NCBI GenBank assembly: GCA_947307175.1
Contig: CAMZIK010000014.1
Location: forward strand, 1-43,036
Source of the DNA: an uncultured Clostridia bacterium
GTDB lineage: Bacteria > Bacillota > Clostridia > Oscillospirales > Ruminococcaceae
DNA length: 43,036 nucleotides
Direction of reading: 5' to 3'
Position numbers and translations under genes: made by a program. Under the pieces are notes generated by a model. The model made no database searches and had not been told where the DNA came from. It saw nothing but the letters and a program-made list of their open reading frames with translations. This document shows positions 23,488-33,000 of the stretch, one piece after another; position 1 is the first letter of the stretch, and every line of letters begins with the position of its first letter.

Positions 23488-23859
23488 ATGAACGTTAAGG
23501 AACTATTTGCAAAGGTGAACACAGCTGAGCTTGCAAAGGAGCTGGAGTGGTACTGCAAGGCAGACATTGTTGAGGATATGCTCAGCGAGTTTGAGAGCAC
23601 TCAGCCGCACATCTCCGACCGCGTGCTTATCAGCAGCGATACTATCAGAAACACCCGCCTCGAAGCCTGCGCTCCCGTTGAGCTTGTACGCTGGGAGGAT
23701 ATCCTCGGAACCGAGATAAGCGAAAAGTGCTTTGAGGACTGCACCGAAATTGAGCTTGCCACATCGCTGTTCACGGAGATGACCGAGCACGGTTTTGATA
23801 GCCAGGGCCGCAGCGAAGAGATAGCTAGAATTCTTGAAGGCGGCTCGCTGGTGATATAG
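23488..23859 (+). CDS. Hypothetical protein, 123 aa, first gene of the AAA+ operon
   Basis: Not recognised. It is a small acidic helical protein starting MNVKELFAKVNTAELAKELE, with GTGAGG 6-7 nt before ATG 23488. An in-frame ATG at 23449 would add 13 residues including CRKC and cannot be excluded. It has no signal peptide or membrane segment. It leads an operon with a 18-codon peptide gene, the AAA+ ATPase and an LRR protein, so it may be an adaptor or substrate of the ATPase; that is inference. Confidence 0.65.
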   Translation: MNVKELFAKVNTAELAKELEWYCKADIVEDMLSEFESTQPHISDRVLISSDTIRNTRLEACAPVELVRWEDILGTEISEKCFEDCTEIELATSLFTEMTEHGFDSQGRSEEIARILEGGSLVI

Positions 23860-23872
23860 AAAGGAGCTCCCG

Positions 23873-23929
23873 ATGTATAAGGACAACATCTTTATACCTA
23901 TCGGCGATGCAGCTGAACTCAGGCTTTAA
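23873..23929 (+). CDS. Tiny ORF, 18 aa
   Basis: MYKDNIFIPIGDAAELRL, preceded by AAAGGAG at good spacing and placed between two operon genes. It could be the residual start of a lost gene or a short coupling peptide. Confidence 0.4.
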   Translation: MYKDNIFIPIGDAAELRL

Positions 23930-23987
23930 AACAACGTAGGAAAGTATACAGATATAGAATAACAACAACGAAACGGAGGAACGCAAA

Positions 23988-25997
23988 ATGATCTGCTACA
24001 AGATAAAAATAGAGCTTGACAAGCCGATTCCGAAGATCATAAATGACCGCGGCAGACGTGAGTATGACGAAGAGATCGTAGATCGCATCAGCAATGCGTT
24101 TTCCGACTACAATAGCAAATACTTCGGCAAAAGGTGCGCTTTCATCTATCAGGACACTGCAAACAGGCTGTCTCTCGGCTTTGCACTTTCCGACAGCACA
24201 CCTCTGACCGAAGTTCTTGATGAGGTTTTGCACACGGCAGGCATTATGGGCAGAACAGAGCATGAGGAGATCACCGTCACCGCACTTGAAAGACTTACAC
24301 ATACAGCTTACAGCCGCATTTTTGATTTTGACAGTGATTATCTTGACGAATTCGGTATCGGCAGTATGACTTGCGCTCATTGTCCGCCCGAGGAAAAGCT
24401 CGCAAAAGAGTATACATACACCGAGCTGAAAAAGGCTGCTGGGCTTGGTCTTTATGCCGAGAGCTTTCTGTCCGAGATAGAGCGCATCAAACTCCCTGCG
24501 GCAGTGGAAAAAGCAAGCGGTCATCCCGTGCATTACATTATCCGCAGCGGCTGTCCAATAAATGTCTGCGACAGACTCGTGGACACTCTGCACCGCTATG
24601 GAAGACTGGGTTCAAGGCGTTATACTATCATCTCTGCCCAACAGCTCAGACACGGTTTTGGTGCCGAGGACATTTTCAGAATGGCAAAGGGCGGGACTAT
24701 CGTTTTTGACCTTGCGGATACGGAAGGATCGCAGGACGGCGCCGCCAGACCTACTTTGCTTTCAAACGAAATGTTCGGGCTTATAAGAGAGTATAAGCGG
24801 ACAGCGCTTGTCGTCTTTGCGCTCCCGAACAGCCTTGAAAGCAGGATAACGAGGTTAAGAAATGCTCTGCCCGAACTTACTTTTGTGGAAATAACCGAGC
24901 GCCTTGCAATGAACGGCGAGGCGAAAAAACTGCTGCGTGCCTATGCAAAACAGGACAATGTCAAAGCCGATAAAGATCTGCTTTCCGCCGTTGCAAAGGA
25001 CACAGGTTACTATGCGAACGACCTGCGCCGGCTTTATGATGTGTGGTACACCAATGCGCTGAAAACCACTATCTATCCGCAGTATTCTGATTTCAAAAAG
25101 AACGTGGAGCTTGAAAAGAAAGTCACTCTGCAGGGCGACGCATATTCAAAACTTTCTGAAATGATAGGGCTTACCGAGGTCAAGAAGATCATAGACCAGG
25201 CGGTGACCTATTCCAAAATACAAAAAGCTCTCGCACAGCGCGGTATGCCAAACGCCAAGCGCTCTATGCACATGGTTTTCACAGGCGCTCCGGGCACAGC
25301 GAAAACCACCGTCGCAAGACTGTTTGCACAGATCCTCAAGGACAACGAGGTGCTGTCGGTGGGTGACCTTGTCGAGTGCGGCAGAAAAGACCTCGTCGGG
25401 AAATTTGTGGGCTGGACAGCAACTCAGGTCAGGGATATGTTCCGCAAGGCGAAAGGCTCTGTGCTGTTCATCGACGAGGCGTACTCGCTTGTTGATTATC
25501 ACAAGGGCAGTTACGGCGACGAGGCTATCAATACTATCGTTCAGGAAATGGAGAATAACCGTGAGGATATGGTCGTAATCTTTGCGGGCTACCCCAGGGA
25601 AATGAACGAGTTTATCCAGCGCAATCCAGGTCTGCGTTCGAGAATCTCTTTCTATGTGGATTTCCCCGATTACAGCGCCGGCGAGCTTTTCGACATTACA
25701 AAGCTCATCGTCAAAAACAACGGCTATAAGCTCTCCGCCGATGCAGAAAAAGTGCTTACCCCAATGTTTGAAACAGCACTCCGTTCAGGCGATTTCGGCA
25801 ACGGAAGATATGCAAGAAATCTCGTCGAGCAGGCACAGCTTGCACAGGCGGTCAGACTTTCAAAGCAGGATATTACAAGGCTCTCTGGCGACCAGCTTCT
25901 GACTCTCACCGCAGATGACTTTGCAAATATCACTGCAAACACAATAAAAGAAAAGGAAGAACTTGCCCGCAGAAGTATAGGCTTCAAAGCAGGTTAA
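23988..25997 (+). CDS. AAA+ ATPase of the CbbX/SpoVK type
   Basis: A 669-residue cytoplasmic ATPase. The C-terminal AAA+ module has Walker A GAPGTAKTTVARLF (from residue about 433), Walker B SVLFIDEAYSL (Asp-Glu near 495), a sensor 1 region VVIFAGYP, the arginine-finger region NPGLRSRISFYVDFP and a lid with GNGRYARNLVEQA. These mark the CbxX/CfqX group, whose members remodel protein partners. Residues about 165-385 look like a second, degenerate AAA domain (GGTIVFDLADT in the Walker B place, no Walker A). The N-terminal ~160 residues are unknown. GGAGG precedes the start; the LRR gene follows after 24 nt. Confidence 0.85.
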   Translation: MICYKIKIELDKPIPKIINDRGRREYDEEIVDRISNAFSDYNSKYFGKRCAFIYQDTANRLSLGFALSDSTPLTEVLDEVLHTAGIMGRTEHEEITVTALERLTHTAYSRIFDFDSDYLDEFGIGSMTCAHCPPEEKLAKEYTYTELKKAAGLGLYAESFLSEIERIKLPAAVEKASGHPVHYIIRSGCPINVCDRLVDTLHRYGRLGSRRYTIISAQQLRHGFGAEDIFRMAKGGTIVFDLADTEGSQDGAARPTLLSNEMFGLIREYKRTALVVFALPNSLESRITRLRNALPELTFVEITERLAMNGEAKKLLRAYAKQDNVKADKDLLSAVAKDTGYYANDLRRLYDVWYTNALKTTIYPQYSDFKKNVELEKKVTLQGDAYSKLSEMIGLTEVKKIIDQAVTYSKIQKALAQRGMPNAKRSMHMVFTGAPGTAKTTVARLFAQILKDNEVLSVGDLVECGRKDLVGKFVGWTATQVRDMFRKAKGSVLFIDEAYSLVDYHKGSYGDEAINTIVQEMENNREDMVVIFAGYPREMNEFIQRNPGLRSRISFYVDFPDYSAGELFDITKLIVKNNGYKLSADAEKVLTPMFETALRSGDFGNGRYARNLVEQAQLAQAVRLSKQDITRLSGDQLLTLTADDFANITANTIKEKEELARRSIGFKAG

Positions 25998-26021
25998 GAA
26001 TGATAAGAATGGGGGACAACT

Positions 26022-26663
26022 ATGAACTATCCCGAATACAAAAAAATCATATCTGCCACGCCCGAAACAGAGGGACTTGAATATCAGCTTGCGGTGCTGT
26101 GGCTGAATCCCAGCCGCCTGCCGATTGGCGTGGTGTCTCTCGGCAGCTGCACCGATAAGGTCATAAGAGTACCTCTTGAAGCGGTCAACCGCTATGGCAA
26201 AAAGGTGCCTGTTATCGCCATAGGGCAGCAGGCTTTCAATGGCAGCACCGAGGTCACAGACATAATTCTGAGCAGCAATATCACTAAAATAGGAGACGGA
26301 GCTTTTGCAGGCTGTTCATCGCTTGAAAGAATAACTCTGCCCATAGGAATAAAGCAGATAGGAGAGAACACATTCGCAGGCTGCACAAAGCTGCGTGACA
26401 TTTACTATGAGGGCACACTTGAAGACTGGCAGCGCATAGACTTCCACGATGAGCGCCGCGAGATAAAATTCGGCAGATTAATAGCAGGCACTCCTGTTCA
26501 GGAGATAGTCTCCGAAAGCCTTGTCCGCCTGCACGGGAACACAGAGCTTAAGCATGCAAATATACATCTTCGCTGCGAACTGCCGAACGCAAAGAACACA
26601 AAACAGTTTTTTGCAAAGGCAGGTAAAAAGGACATCACAAAGGCATTCGAGCAGAAATTCTGA
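26022..26663 (+). CDS. Cytoplasmic BspA-type leucine-rich repeat protein
   Basis: A 213-residue protein without signal peptide. Residues about 65-125 hold three LRR_5 units (IAIGQQAFNGSTEVTDIIL, ITKIGDGAFAGCSSLERITL, IKQIGENTFAGCTKLRDIYY), ending in the WQRIDF cap typical of BspA proteins. The first ~55 residues and the C-terminal ~70 are unique. GGGGG is the ribosome site. Lying directly behind the AAA+ ATPase and lacking secretion signals, it may be a partner or recognition subunit of that ATPase. The operon ends at the terminator at 26697. Confidence 0.8.
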   Translation: MNYPEYKKIISATPETEGLEYQLAVLWLNPSRLPIGVVSLGSCTDKVIRVPLEAVNRYGKKVPVIAIGQQAFNGSTEVTDIILSSNITKIGDGAFAGCSSLERITLPIGIKQIGENTFAGCTKLRDIYYEGTLEDWQRIDFHDERREIKFGRLIAGTPVQEIVSESLVRLHGNTELKHANIHLRCELPNAKNTKQFFAKAGKKDITKAFEQKF

Positions 26664-26696
26664 CCCTGCGCATCTTGAAGAAATCATTAGCAAAAC

Positions 26697-26733
26697 AAAA
26701 CGGGAACGACTCTTTTTGAGCCGCTCCCGTTTT
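26697..26733 (+). terminator. Terminator after the AAA+/LRR operon
   Basis: AAAACGGGA (26697-26705) pairs with TCCCGTTTT (26725-26733); an inner CTC/GAG helix closes a T loop. Confidence 0.82.
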
Positions 26734-26763
26734 CATTTGCTGCTTTCATTTTACCAAAAGCGA

Positions 26764-26797
26764 TGCGTCTTTTTTGGTACATCGGGTGTGGTATGAT
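26764..26797 (+). promoter_or_regulatory. WYL-regulon operator E with extended -10
   Basis: TGCGTC-TTTTTT-GGTACA at 26764-26781 (left half degenerate), then 10 nt, then TATGAT (26792-26797) with extended TGG. Confidence 0.68.
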
Positions 26798-26822
26798 GAA
26801 ATCAGAAAAGGAGGAATGCCAA

Positions 26823-27383
26823 ATGACAAAAGAATTCAGACAACCCGACGAAATAATATCTGAGCATCTTGTGCTTCGCAAGTCGTTCAGAGAGTGCGAC
26901 ATTAAAAACTACCTCTCGCATCTTGGCAAAGCGGGCGAGCATTATAGATATATCGATCTGAATTCAAATGTGATTTATTTCACCGTCTTTCTTAAAGACA
27001 CCGACACTATGATAGGCTATGTCAGCATCACGCCTGAGAATGATTTTGCACAGGGCGAGATAGAGGGATATATTTTCAAGGAGCACCGCAGGAAATTCAA
27101 TGGCACTAAGGCGTTTATGGCGCTGATAGACTGGTACCTGAATTTGCAGAAAGACTCAGATGAGCAGAGAAATATATACGCTATGACAGCACCTGAAGAG
27201 GATGTCAGCCAGAAGTTTTTAAAGCACCTCGGCTTCACGCAGGCGGGCAACGGCATTTCGATCACAACAGGCTGCGGCTATCTCATGTATGAATTCATCA
27301 AGGGCGCTATGTTCAGCGGCGAAACTACCGAATACACCCCCGAAGAATTTCTCGATTGGCTGAACAAAATGTGCAAAGAATAA
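26823..27383 (+). CDS. GNAT acetyltransferase, operator E-controlled
   Basis: A 186-residue RimJ/RimL-like N-acetyltransferase. It opens with EHLVLRKSFRECDIKNYLSH (the usual LRxxxxxD start), has IGYVSITPENDFAQGEIEGYIF as the central strands, and ends with KFLKHLGFTQAGNGISI (motif B, LGF). The acetyl-CoA loop (EHRRKFNGTKAFMAL) is poor, lacking the usual RGxGxG, so activity is uncertain. AAAGGAGG precedes ATG 26823. It is the last gene with the TGYACC-N6-GGTACA operator, which argues that it serves the same function as the phosphatase-like and SLOG-like genes. Confidence 0.78.
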   Translation: MTKEFRQPDEIISEHLVLRKSFRECDIKNYLSHLGKAGEHYRYIDLNSNVIYFTVFLKDTDTMIGYVSITPENDFAQGEIEGYIFKEHRRKFNGTKAFMALIDWYLNLQKDSDEQRNIYAMTAPEEDVSQKFLKHLGFTQAGNGISITTGCGYLMYEFIKGAMFSGETTEYTPEEFLDWLNKMCKE

Positions 27384-27410
27384 ACAGGCGGTGCCTTGTG
27401 CATCGCCTGT
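27384..27410. terminator. Hairpin between convergent genes
   Basis: An 11-bp stem joins 27384-27394 to 27400-27410 around CTTGT. The T-run is weak on both strands, so termination is likely but not certain. Confidence 0.6.
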
Positions 27411-27423
27411 TGTCGTGTGTGTA

Positions 27424-28920
27424 TTATTCTCCCGCTGCTTCTTTCAGCTTCCGCAATACCTTGACCATCGCATAAGTGTCAAGTCCGCAGTATTTAAGCA
27501 GGTTCTGCCGTATAACTGCTATCTCCTCGGGGGAGTGCTGTGCCATCGCCGCAAATGCATCGGATGCCTCCGAGCCGTTGTGTACACCGTCAAGATTGTG
27601 ATAATCAAGCTCGGGATCATCAGGGTACAGCGCAGGCAGCACATACTTTATCGAGTACGAACCCATCATCGCCTTTGAGTAGTAATCGTGATCCTTGAAC
27701 GGTATCATCAGGTCGTGCATATTTTCACGAATGTCCAGAAGCCTCTCCGAAAGGTCGGGGAACAACTCCGCCAGATTCTTGATGACCGTCTTTTCAAAAC
27801 TCATGTTGAACGCAAGCGAACAAACTCTGACAGGTATGTCCTCCACAAGCTGCTCAGCAAGCGCACGCCTCGGATCAGTGCCCTCTTTCGCAAGAAACTC
27901 ACGGTGCTCAAGCGAACCGTCCTCCTGCTCAATGTGCAGCGAGTATTGAAACGGTATCTGCTGATACGGACTCACCCCGTCAAACTCGGGAATTGCCTGC
28001 TGGTAAGTCTCAAAATCAAGGTGGTAAACAGGGTAGGTGAGCGTGTCAAGAAACGCCTTAATCTTCTCTGCATTGACCTCGTCGGGCAAATCATTCAGAG
28101 TGAATTCTATCTGCCGCCTGTGTTTGTCGCTCAGCTTGAGTTCTTTGGCGTTGGCAAGAACATCTTCAAAGGATATTATTCCGCTGTGATAACGCTTGTA
28201 TGCCGTTCTTGCCTGTATGCCGGCAAGGTCGAAAATGCTATGTTCGGGAAGATGCCTGCCGCAGTATCCCTTGAATGCGCACTCATACGGCTTCTCGCAG
28301 TAAACATCAATGTCCCTCGCAGGCTCATCATCTACCGAAATGTAACTGCGTATGCTCTCAATGTTTTCCGCAACCGCCGACTGCTTTTCAATAACTTTCA
28401 CCGTGTAATCTTCAAGTCTGAAAAGCCCTTTCAGATCAAGCTCACCGCGCCGCACATACTTATTGTTGATGTGCATGTTGTAGACCCGCTTTACGTTCAC
28501 ACCGCACTTGGTCAGCACATAATATTGGAACGCCATGTCCTCAATGTAAATGTCCGAAACCTCCGTCGAGCTTTTCACCTCAACAATGTCCCAGCCATCT
28601 TCGTTCTTGCGCAGAATGTCCACCGCGCAGTAAAGTCCGTCCTCAGTCAGGAAACTTGCCTCCGCAACATTCTCCGAACCCGACGCAATAAAAAGTGCCG
28701 TCTGCGCAGTCATCACATTCTTGTCAAAACTGAACTCCACAAGAGAGTAGTCACCGAAATATCGCCGCGCAAGATCACCTACACGGTTACCGTTTTCAAG
28801 CACCGACTCAGGCAGAATGTCCGCCTTCTCCTCCGGCTTGTAATGCTCCAGCCACAGTATCTTCGGGCACTGTACACCCTTGCAGTACCTCGACTTGCTC
28901 AGATCCGTTATCTTCGCCAT
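27424..28920 (-). CDS. Cas4/RecB-like nuclease fused to DUF2779 exonuclease-like domain
   Basis: A 498-residue protein that probably degrades DNA. The N-terminal half is a PD-(D/E)XK domain: VDILRK then WDIVEVKSST gives the Asp and Glu-x-Lys catalytic residues. Cysteines CKGVQC near residue 13 and CEKPYECAFKGYC near residue 220 are arranged as in 4Fe-4S Cas4-type nucleases. The C-terminal half is DUF2779: YHLDFETYQ supplies an Asp-x-Glu, with SLAFNMSFEKTVI and KYCGLDTYAM, as in DEDD exonucleases. GGAGG lies 7-8 nt before ATG 28920. No CRISPR array is nearby. Exact role unknown; it is next to a broken helicase. Confidence 0.82.
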   Translation of the reverse strand: MAKITDLSKSRYCKGVQCPKILWLEHYKPEEKADILPESVLENGNRVGDLARRYFGDYSLVEFSFDKNVMTAQTALFIASGSENVAEASFLTEDGLYCAVDILRKNEDGWDIVEVKSSTEVSDIYIEDMAFQYYVLTKCGVNVKRVYNMHINNKYVRRGELDLKGLFRLEDYTVKVIEKQSAVAENIESIRSYISVDDEPARDIDVYCEKPYECAFKGYCGRHLPEHSIFDLAGIQARTAYKRYHSGIISFEDVLANAKELKLSDKHRRQIEFTLNDLPDEVNAEKIKAFLDTLTYPVYHLDFETYQQAIPEFDGVSPYQQIPFQYSLHIEQEDGSLEHREFLAKEGTDPRRALAEQLVEDIPVRVCSLAFNMSFEKTVIKNLAELFPDLSERLLDIRENMHDLMIPFKDHDYYSKAMMGSYSIKYVLPALYPDDPELDYHNLDGVHNGSEASDAFAAMAQHSPEEIAVIRQNLLKYCGLDTYAMVKVLRKLKEAAGE

Positions 28921-29075
28921 GCACCCACCTCCACAAATATGACCATTCAAGAGTGATTTTATCTGAATCCGTTTTGACACAAGTGATATTCCAGAATTGT
29001 ATTTCATTGTCGACTTCGTATATTACTAAGCCAGTGCCGATGTTCAGGGCATCAACGCTGACTATATTGCATTTG

Positions 29076-29609
29076 TCAAGCTTGCTCGTTCTTTGCATTG
29101 ATCCTTTCAATTTCTTGGTTAATTATCTCAGTGAACGATGCAGAATCAAGTTCTATACTTTCACGTGCAGCAACAGATTCATCAGCAAATGCATCGAATT
29201 GCTCCTGTTTTTCTTGCAGTAATTTAAGCATTCTTTCATCAACTGAATCTTCACACAGCAGCTTGTAGACCAAAACGTTTCTGGTTTGTCCCATCCTGTA
29301 AGCTCTTGATATAGCCTGATTTTCTATCGACGGCTTGACTTGCGGCTCGCAAATAATGACTACACTTGCAGATTGGATATTCAAGCCTGTTCCGCCCGCT
29401 TGTATCTGTGAGACGAGCACAGAACCTGCAGGTGCTTTTTCAAAATCATCAATGATTTTCTGCCTTTGATCCGGACTTACAGATCCTGTGATCGGACCAT
29501 AGCATTTTGTCCCAAGCATATCGCTGATCTTAAATATATTCTCTCTGAAAAAAGAGAAGACGAGAACTTTTCTGTCATCTGAACCGGCTTCTTCGATCAA
29601 TTCGTTCAT
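29076..29609 (-). pseudogene. 3' remnant of a SNF2-family helicase gene
   Basis: About 177 residues that match only the second RecA-like domain of SNF2 helicases: KVLVFSFFRENIFKISDML (motif IV), VLVSQIQAGGTGLNIQSAS (motif V) and NQAISRAYRMGQTRNV (motif VI). The frame continues upstream to about 29660 as DLKNSCKAKRMNEL, which is the normal lead-in, and then meets a stop. The whole first domain with Walker A and DEAH box is missing, so this is a truncated gene. It lies just upstream of the DUF2779 nuclease on the same strand and may have been its partner. Confidence 0.85.
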
Positions 29610-29641
29610 TCTCTTTGCCTTGCAGGAATTTTTGAGATCAT

Positions 29642-29749
29642 CTACATTCCATCAGCCCAGTCACGAATTATATCAGAAAGGCTATCCAGTATATCTGTGT
29701 GAAAAGATATCAATTCAGCTATTTCCTCTTTTGTGAATCCTTTTGCCAC
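29642..29749 (-). CDS. Small ORF, 35 aa, next to the helicase remnant
   Basis: It starts with GTG behind CAGGAGTGAG and begins MAKGFTKEEIAELISFHTD, a helical acidic peptide ending DWADGM. Its stop overlaps the 5' boundary of the SNF2 remnant, so it is probably the intact or truncated small gene that was joined to the helicase fragment by the deletion. Confidence 0.45.
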   Translation of the reverse strand: MAKGFTKEEIAELISFHTDILDSLSDIIRDWADGM

Positions 29750-29843
29750 AATGCTCACTCCTGATATGTATGATGTTACCAATAGTATATCATATAACAA
29801 GCACTAAATCAACCCCAAATCTATATACATTTGACAAAAAGTG

Positions 29844-29872
29844 TTGATATTATTACGCCTATGTGTTATAAT
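29844..29872 (+). promoter_or_regulatory. Promoter upstream of the PLD-helicase gene
   Basis: TTGATA at 29844-29849, 17-bp spacer, TATAAT at 29867-29872. It lies about 220 nt before the ATG. The 340-nt gap around it (29750-30091) holds this promoter, a second candidate and a palindrome, with no gene. Confidence 0.75.
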
Positions 29873-29977
29873 TAGACAAAATAATCTTTATGCGATATCA
29901 GCTTTAAGTTATCTTTGTTATTTTTGTTAAGTATGACTTGATTTAGAAAATAGCCTTGTCCAACGTGTGACAACAGC

Positions 29978-30025
29978 TTGACGTCAGGTAGATGCGCTCT
30001 GTTAATCGGGATGTTTATAAACATC
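29978..30025 (+). promoter_or_regulatory. Second promoter candidate with palindromic operator
   Basis: TTGACG at 29978-29983, 17 bp, GTTAAT at 30001-30006. The perfect 16-bp palindrome GATGTTTATAAACATC (30010-30025) covers the expected transcription start, as a repressor site would. Confidence 0.55.
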
Positions 30026-30091
30026 TTAGGTTAGAAATTGCAGGATAAATGAAATTGAACTATAAATGTAATCATCAAAGAGGTGAAAACT

Positions 30092-33000
30092 ATGCTCAAA
30101 CCAGGACTCTACGAACAGGTTATAAACAAAGAGCTTTCAGCTGAAATAGATAATTCCGAACAGCTTATCGACAAGCGCAATATCGATAAAGCCGAAGCTC
30201 CGCAGGTGCTTGCAGGTTACCTGACAGAGATAATAGAAAAGGGACTTTCACGTTTGCCGGAAGATGACCTCGACGGACAGCTTGGACTTGCTAATAAGAT
30301 CATTATGGCAGTGACAGAGCATACAGGCGACGATGAGTTTGATGGGCTGAGCGTAGACCAGCGTGCAGAACAGCTGCTGGCAGTTGCGAATATGCAAAAC
30401 AATGCCGATGGAGTCAAAGGGCGTATCACTATGGTTCGCCCCGAGACTTCGGTAGTGTCAAGCTCCTTGTTTACAGGTGCAGGACATGAGCCGCAGATGA
30501 TGACCGAGCTGAAGAAAGAAATCGTTTCTGCCGACAGGATCGATATGCTTGTTTCGTTTATCAAGTGGAGTGGACTTGTGCTTATTCTTGATGAGCTTTC
30601 TGAGTTCACCAACAAAGGCGGTCAGCTGAGAGTTATCACGACATCGTATATGGGAGCAACTGATGTTAAAGCCGTTGAGGAACTCAGCAAATTGCAGAAC
30701 ACTCAGATTAAGGTATCTTATGATACACAGAGAACAAGACTTCACGCAAAATCATACGTGTTCTACCGTGACACCGGTTTTACAACCGCTTATGTCGGCT
30801 CGTCAAATATGTCAAACGCGGCTATGACCAGCGGCCTCGAATGGAACCTGAAAATTACTGCTCATGACCAACCGCATACTATCAGAAAAATCAACGCGAC
30901 CTTTGAAAACTATTGGAACAGCACTGACTTTTCAATGTATTGTGCAAATGAGCGCGAGCATTTGCTGCAAGCTCTGAAAGCCGAAAAATATCATTCTGAT
31001 AATAGCGATTACAGCTTTGATATAAGACCATTTTCGTATCAGCAGGAAATACTTGATAAGCTTACAGCAGAGCGCGAAATCCGCAAGCATTTTAAGAACC
31101 TTGTTGTTGCCGCTACGGGTACAGGTAAAACTGTCATATCGGCGTTCGATTTTAAGCGTTTTCGTCAGCAGAATAAAAATGCAAGATTGCTCTTTGTTGC
31201 ACACAGAAAAGAAATTTTGAAACAGAGCTTAAAGTGCTTTAGGGGAGTACTGCACGATGCAAACTTTGGCGAGCTGTTCTACGGCGGCGAAGTTCCTCAG
31301 AGCCTTGACAATCTGTTTATTACGATCGAGACTTTTAATTCGCAGGTACTTGACAAGCTCACTTCACCAGACTTTTATGACTACATTATCGTGGACGAGT
31401 TCCACCATGCAGCAGCACCGACATATCAGCGGCTTATTGAGTATTACAAGCCCAAAATATTGCTCGGTCTGACAGCAACACCAGAGCGAATGGATGGCAA
31501 AAGCATATTGTCGTATTTCGATGACAGGATAGCAGCAGAGATACGCCTGCCCGAAGCGATAGACAGAAAACTGCTTTGTCCGTTCCATTATTTCGGTGTG
31601 TCCGATGATGTAGATCTGCAAGATATAAAGTGGTCGCGCGGCGGCTATGACAGAACTGCTCTGTCGAATATCTATACCGGCAACGATATGCGTGTGATGC
31701 TTATTATCAGACAGCTAAATAAATATGTTGCCGATATCGATAAGGTCAAAGGACTTGGATTCTGCGTTTCAAAGGAACACGCCGAGTACATGGCTCTGCG
31801 ATTCAATCAGAATAACATACCGTCTATTGCGTTGACAGCTGACAGCAAAAAGCAGGAGCGTGATTCGGCACAGTCAAAGCTCTCTAAAGGTGAGATAAGG
31901 TTCATCTTTACAGTCGACCTTTATAACGAGGGTGTGGATATCCCGGAGATAAATACTGTTCTGTTTTTGCGACCTACCGAGAGCTTGACCGTCTTCTTGC
32001 AGCAGCTTGGCCGTGGACTTCGACTGAGTGAGGGCAAGGATTGCCTGACAGTGCTCGACTTTATCGGACAGGCCCATGTAAGATATAACTTTGAATCAAA
32101 GTTTGCATCTCTCCTCGGCGATACCCAGCGAAGTGTCAAGCGTGAGATCGAAAACGGTTTTCCGCTTATGCCAAAGGGCTGTTACATCAAGCTTGAAAAG
32201 CTGGCTCAGAAATATATCCTTGATAATATCAATCAAGCGGTCGGCAATAAAAGTGCTATCGTCAAAAGGCTCGCAAACTTCACCGAGGACAGCGGCAGAA
32301 CACTTACGCTTGCCAATTTCCTTGATTACTATAACCTCGACCTCAGTTCTATTTACGCAACAAAGAACAGCTTTGCAAGATTGTGCGTTCAGGCTGGTGT
32401 AAAAGACGGATTTTCAGAGGAGTTTGAAGAAGTCATAACTAAAGCACTGCCGAGACTTTCATACATCGACTCCCATCGCTTGATAGAACTTGTTGTAGAT
32501 TATCTGCCTCAGATAGACAAGTATACTATAAATGACTTTGACGGCGTACAGCAGAGAATGTGGCAGATGCTTCAGTTCACCATATGGCAAAAGTCATATG
32601 AGGACTGTGGTTTCAGCGATCTGCTCGAAGGCTTTAGGAAAATCGCAAAGTCACCCGTGATGCTTGCGGAGATACTTGAACTTTTGTACTACAAGTATGA
32701 CAAGATAGACTTTATTGATGAGCCTGCTGCGGTGAACTATGATTGCCCGCTTGATGTGCATTGCAGTTATACAAGAGATCAGATACTTGTGGCGCTGGAC
32801 TTTATGAAGCCGAGTACGGTTCGCGAAGGTGTTAAATATCTTGAGAATAAAAAGACCGACCTGCTGTTCGTTACACTTAACAAGTCGGATAAGGATTATT
32901 CGCCTACAACAATGTATAACGATTATTCCATTAATGATCAGCTGTTCCACTGGCAGAGCCAGAGCACTACAACACCGCAGAGCACGACAGGACAGCGATA

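Noticed and set aside
27688..28956. Long plus-strand open frame of 422 codons
   Set aside because: It is antisense to the DUF2779 nuclease gene, has no ribosome site, and its composition (Arg/Val/Leu rich) is that of a reverse-frame shadow.
28808..29110. Minus-strand frame of 100 codons between nuclease and helicase remnant
   Set aside because: It overlaps the nuclease start in another frame, has no clear ribosome site, and its last third is frame-shadow sequence.
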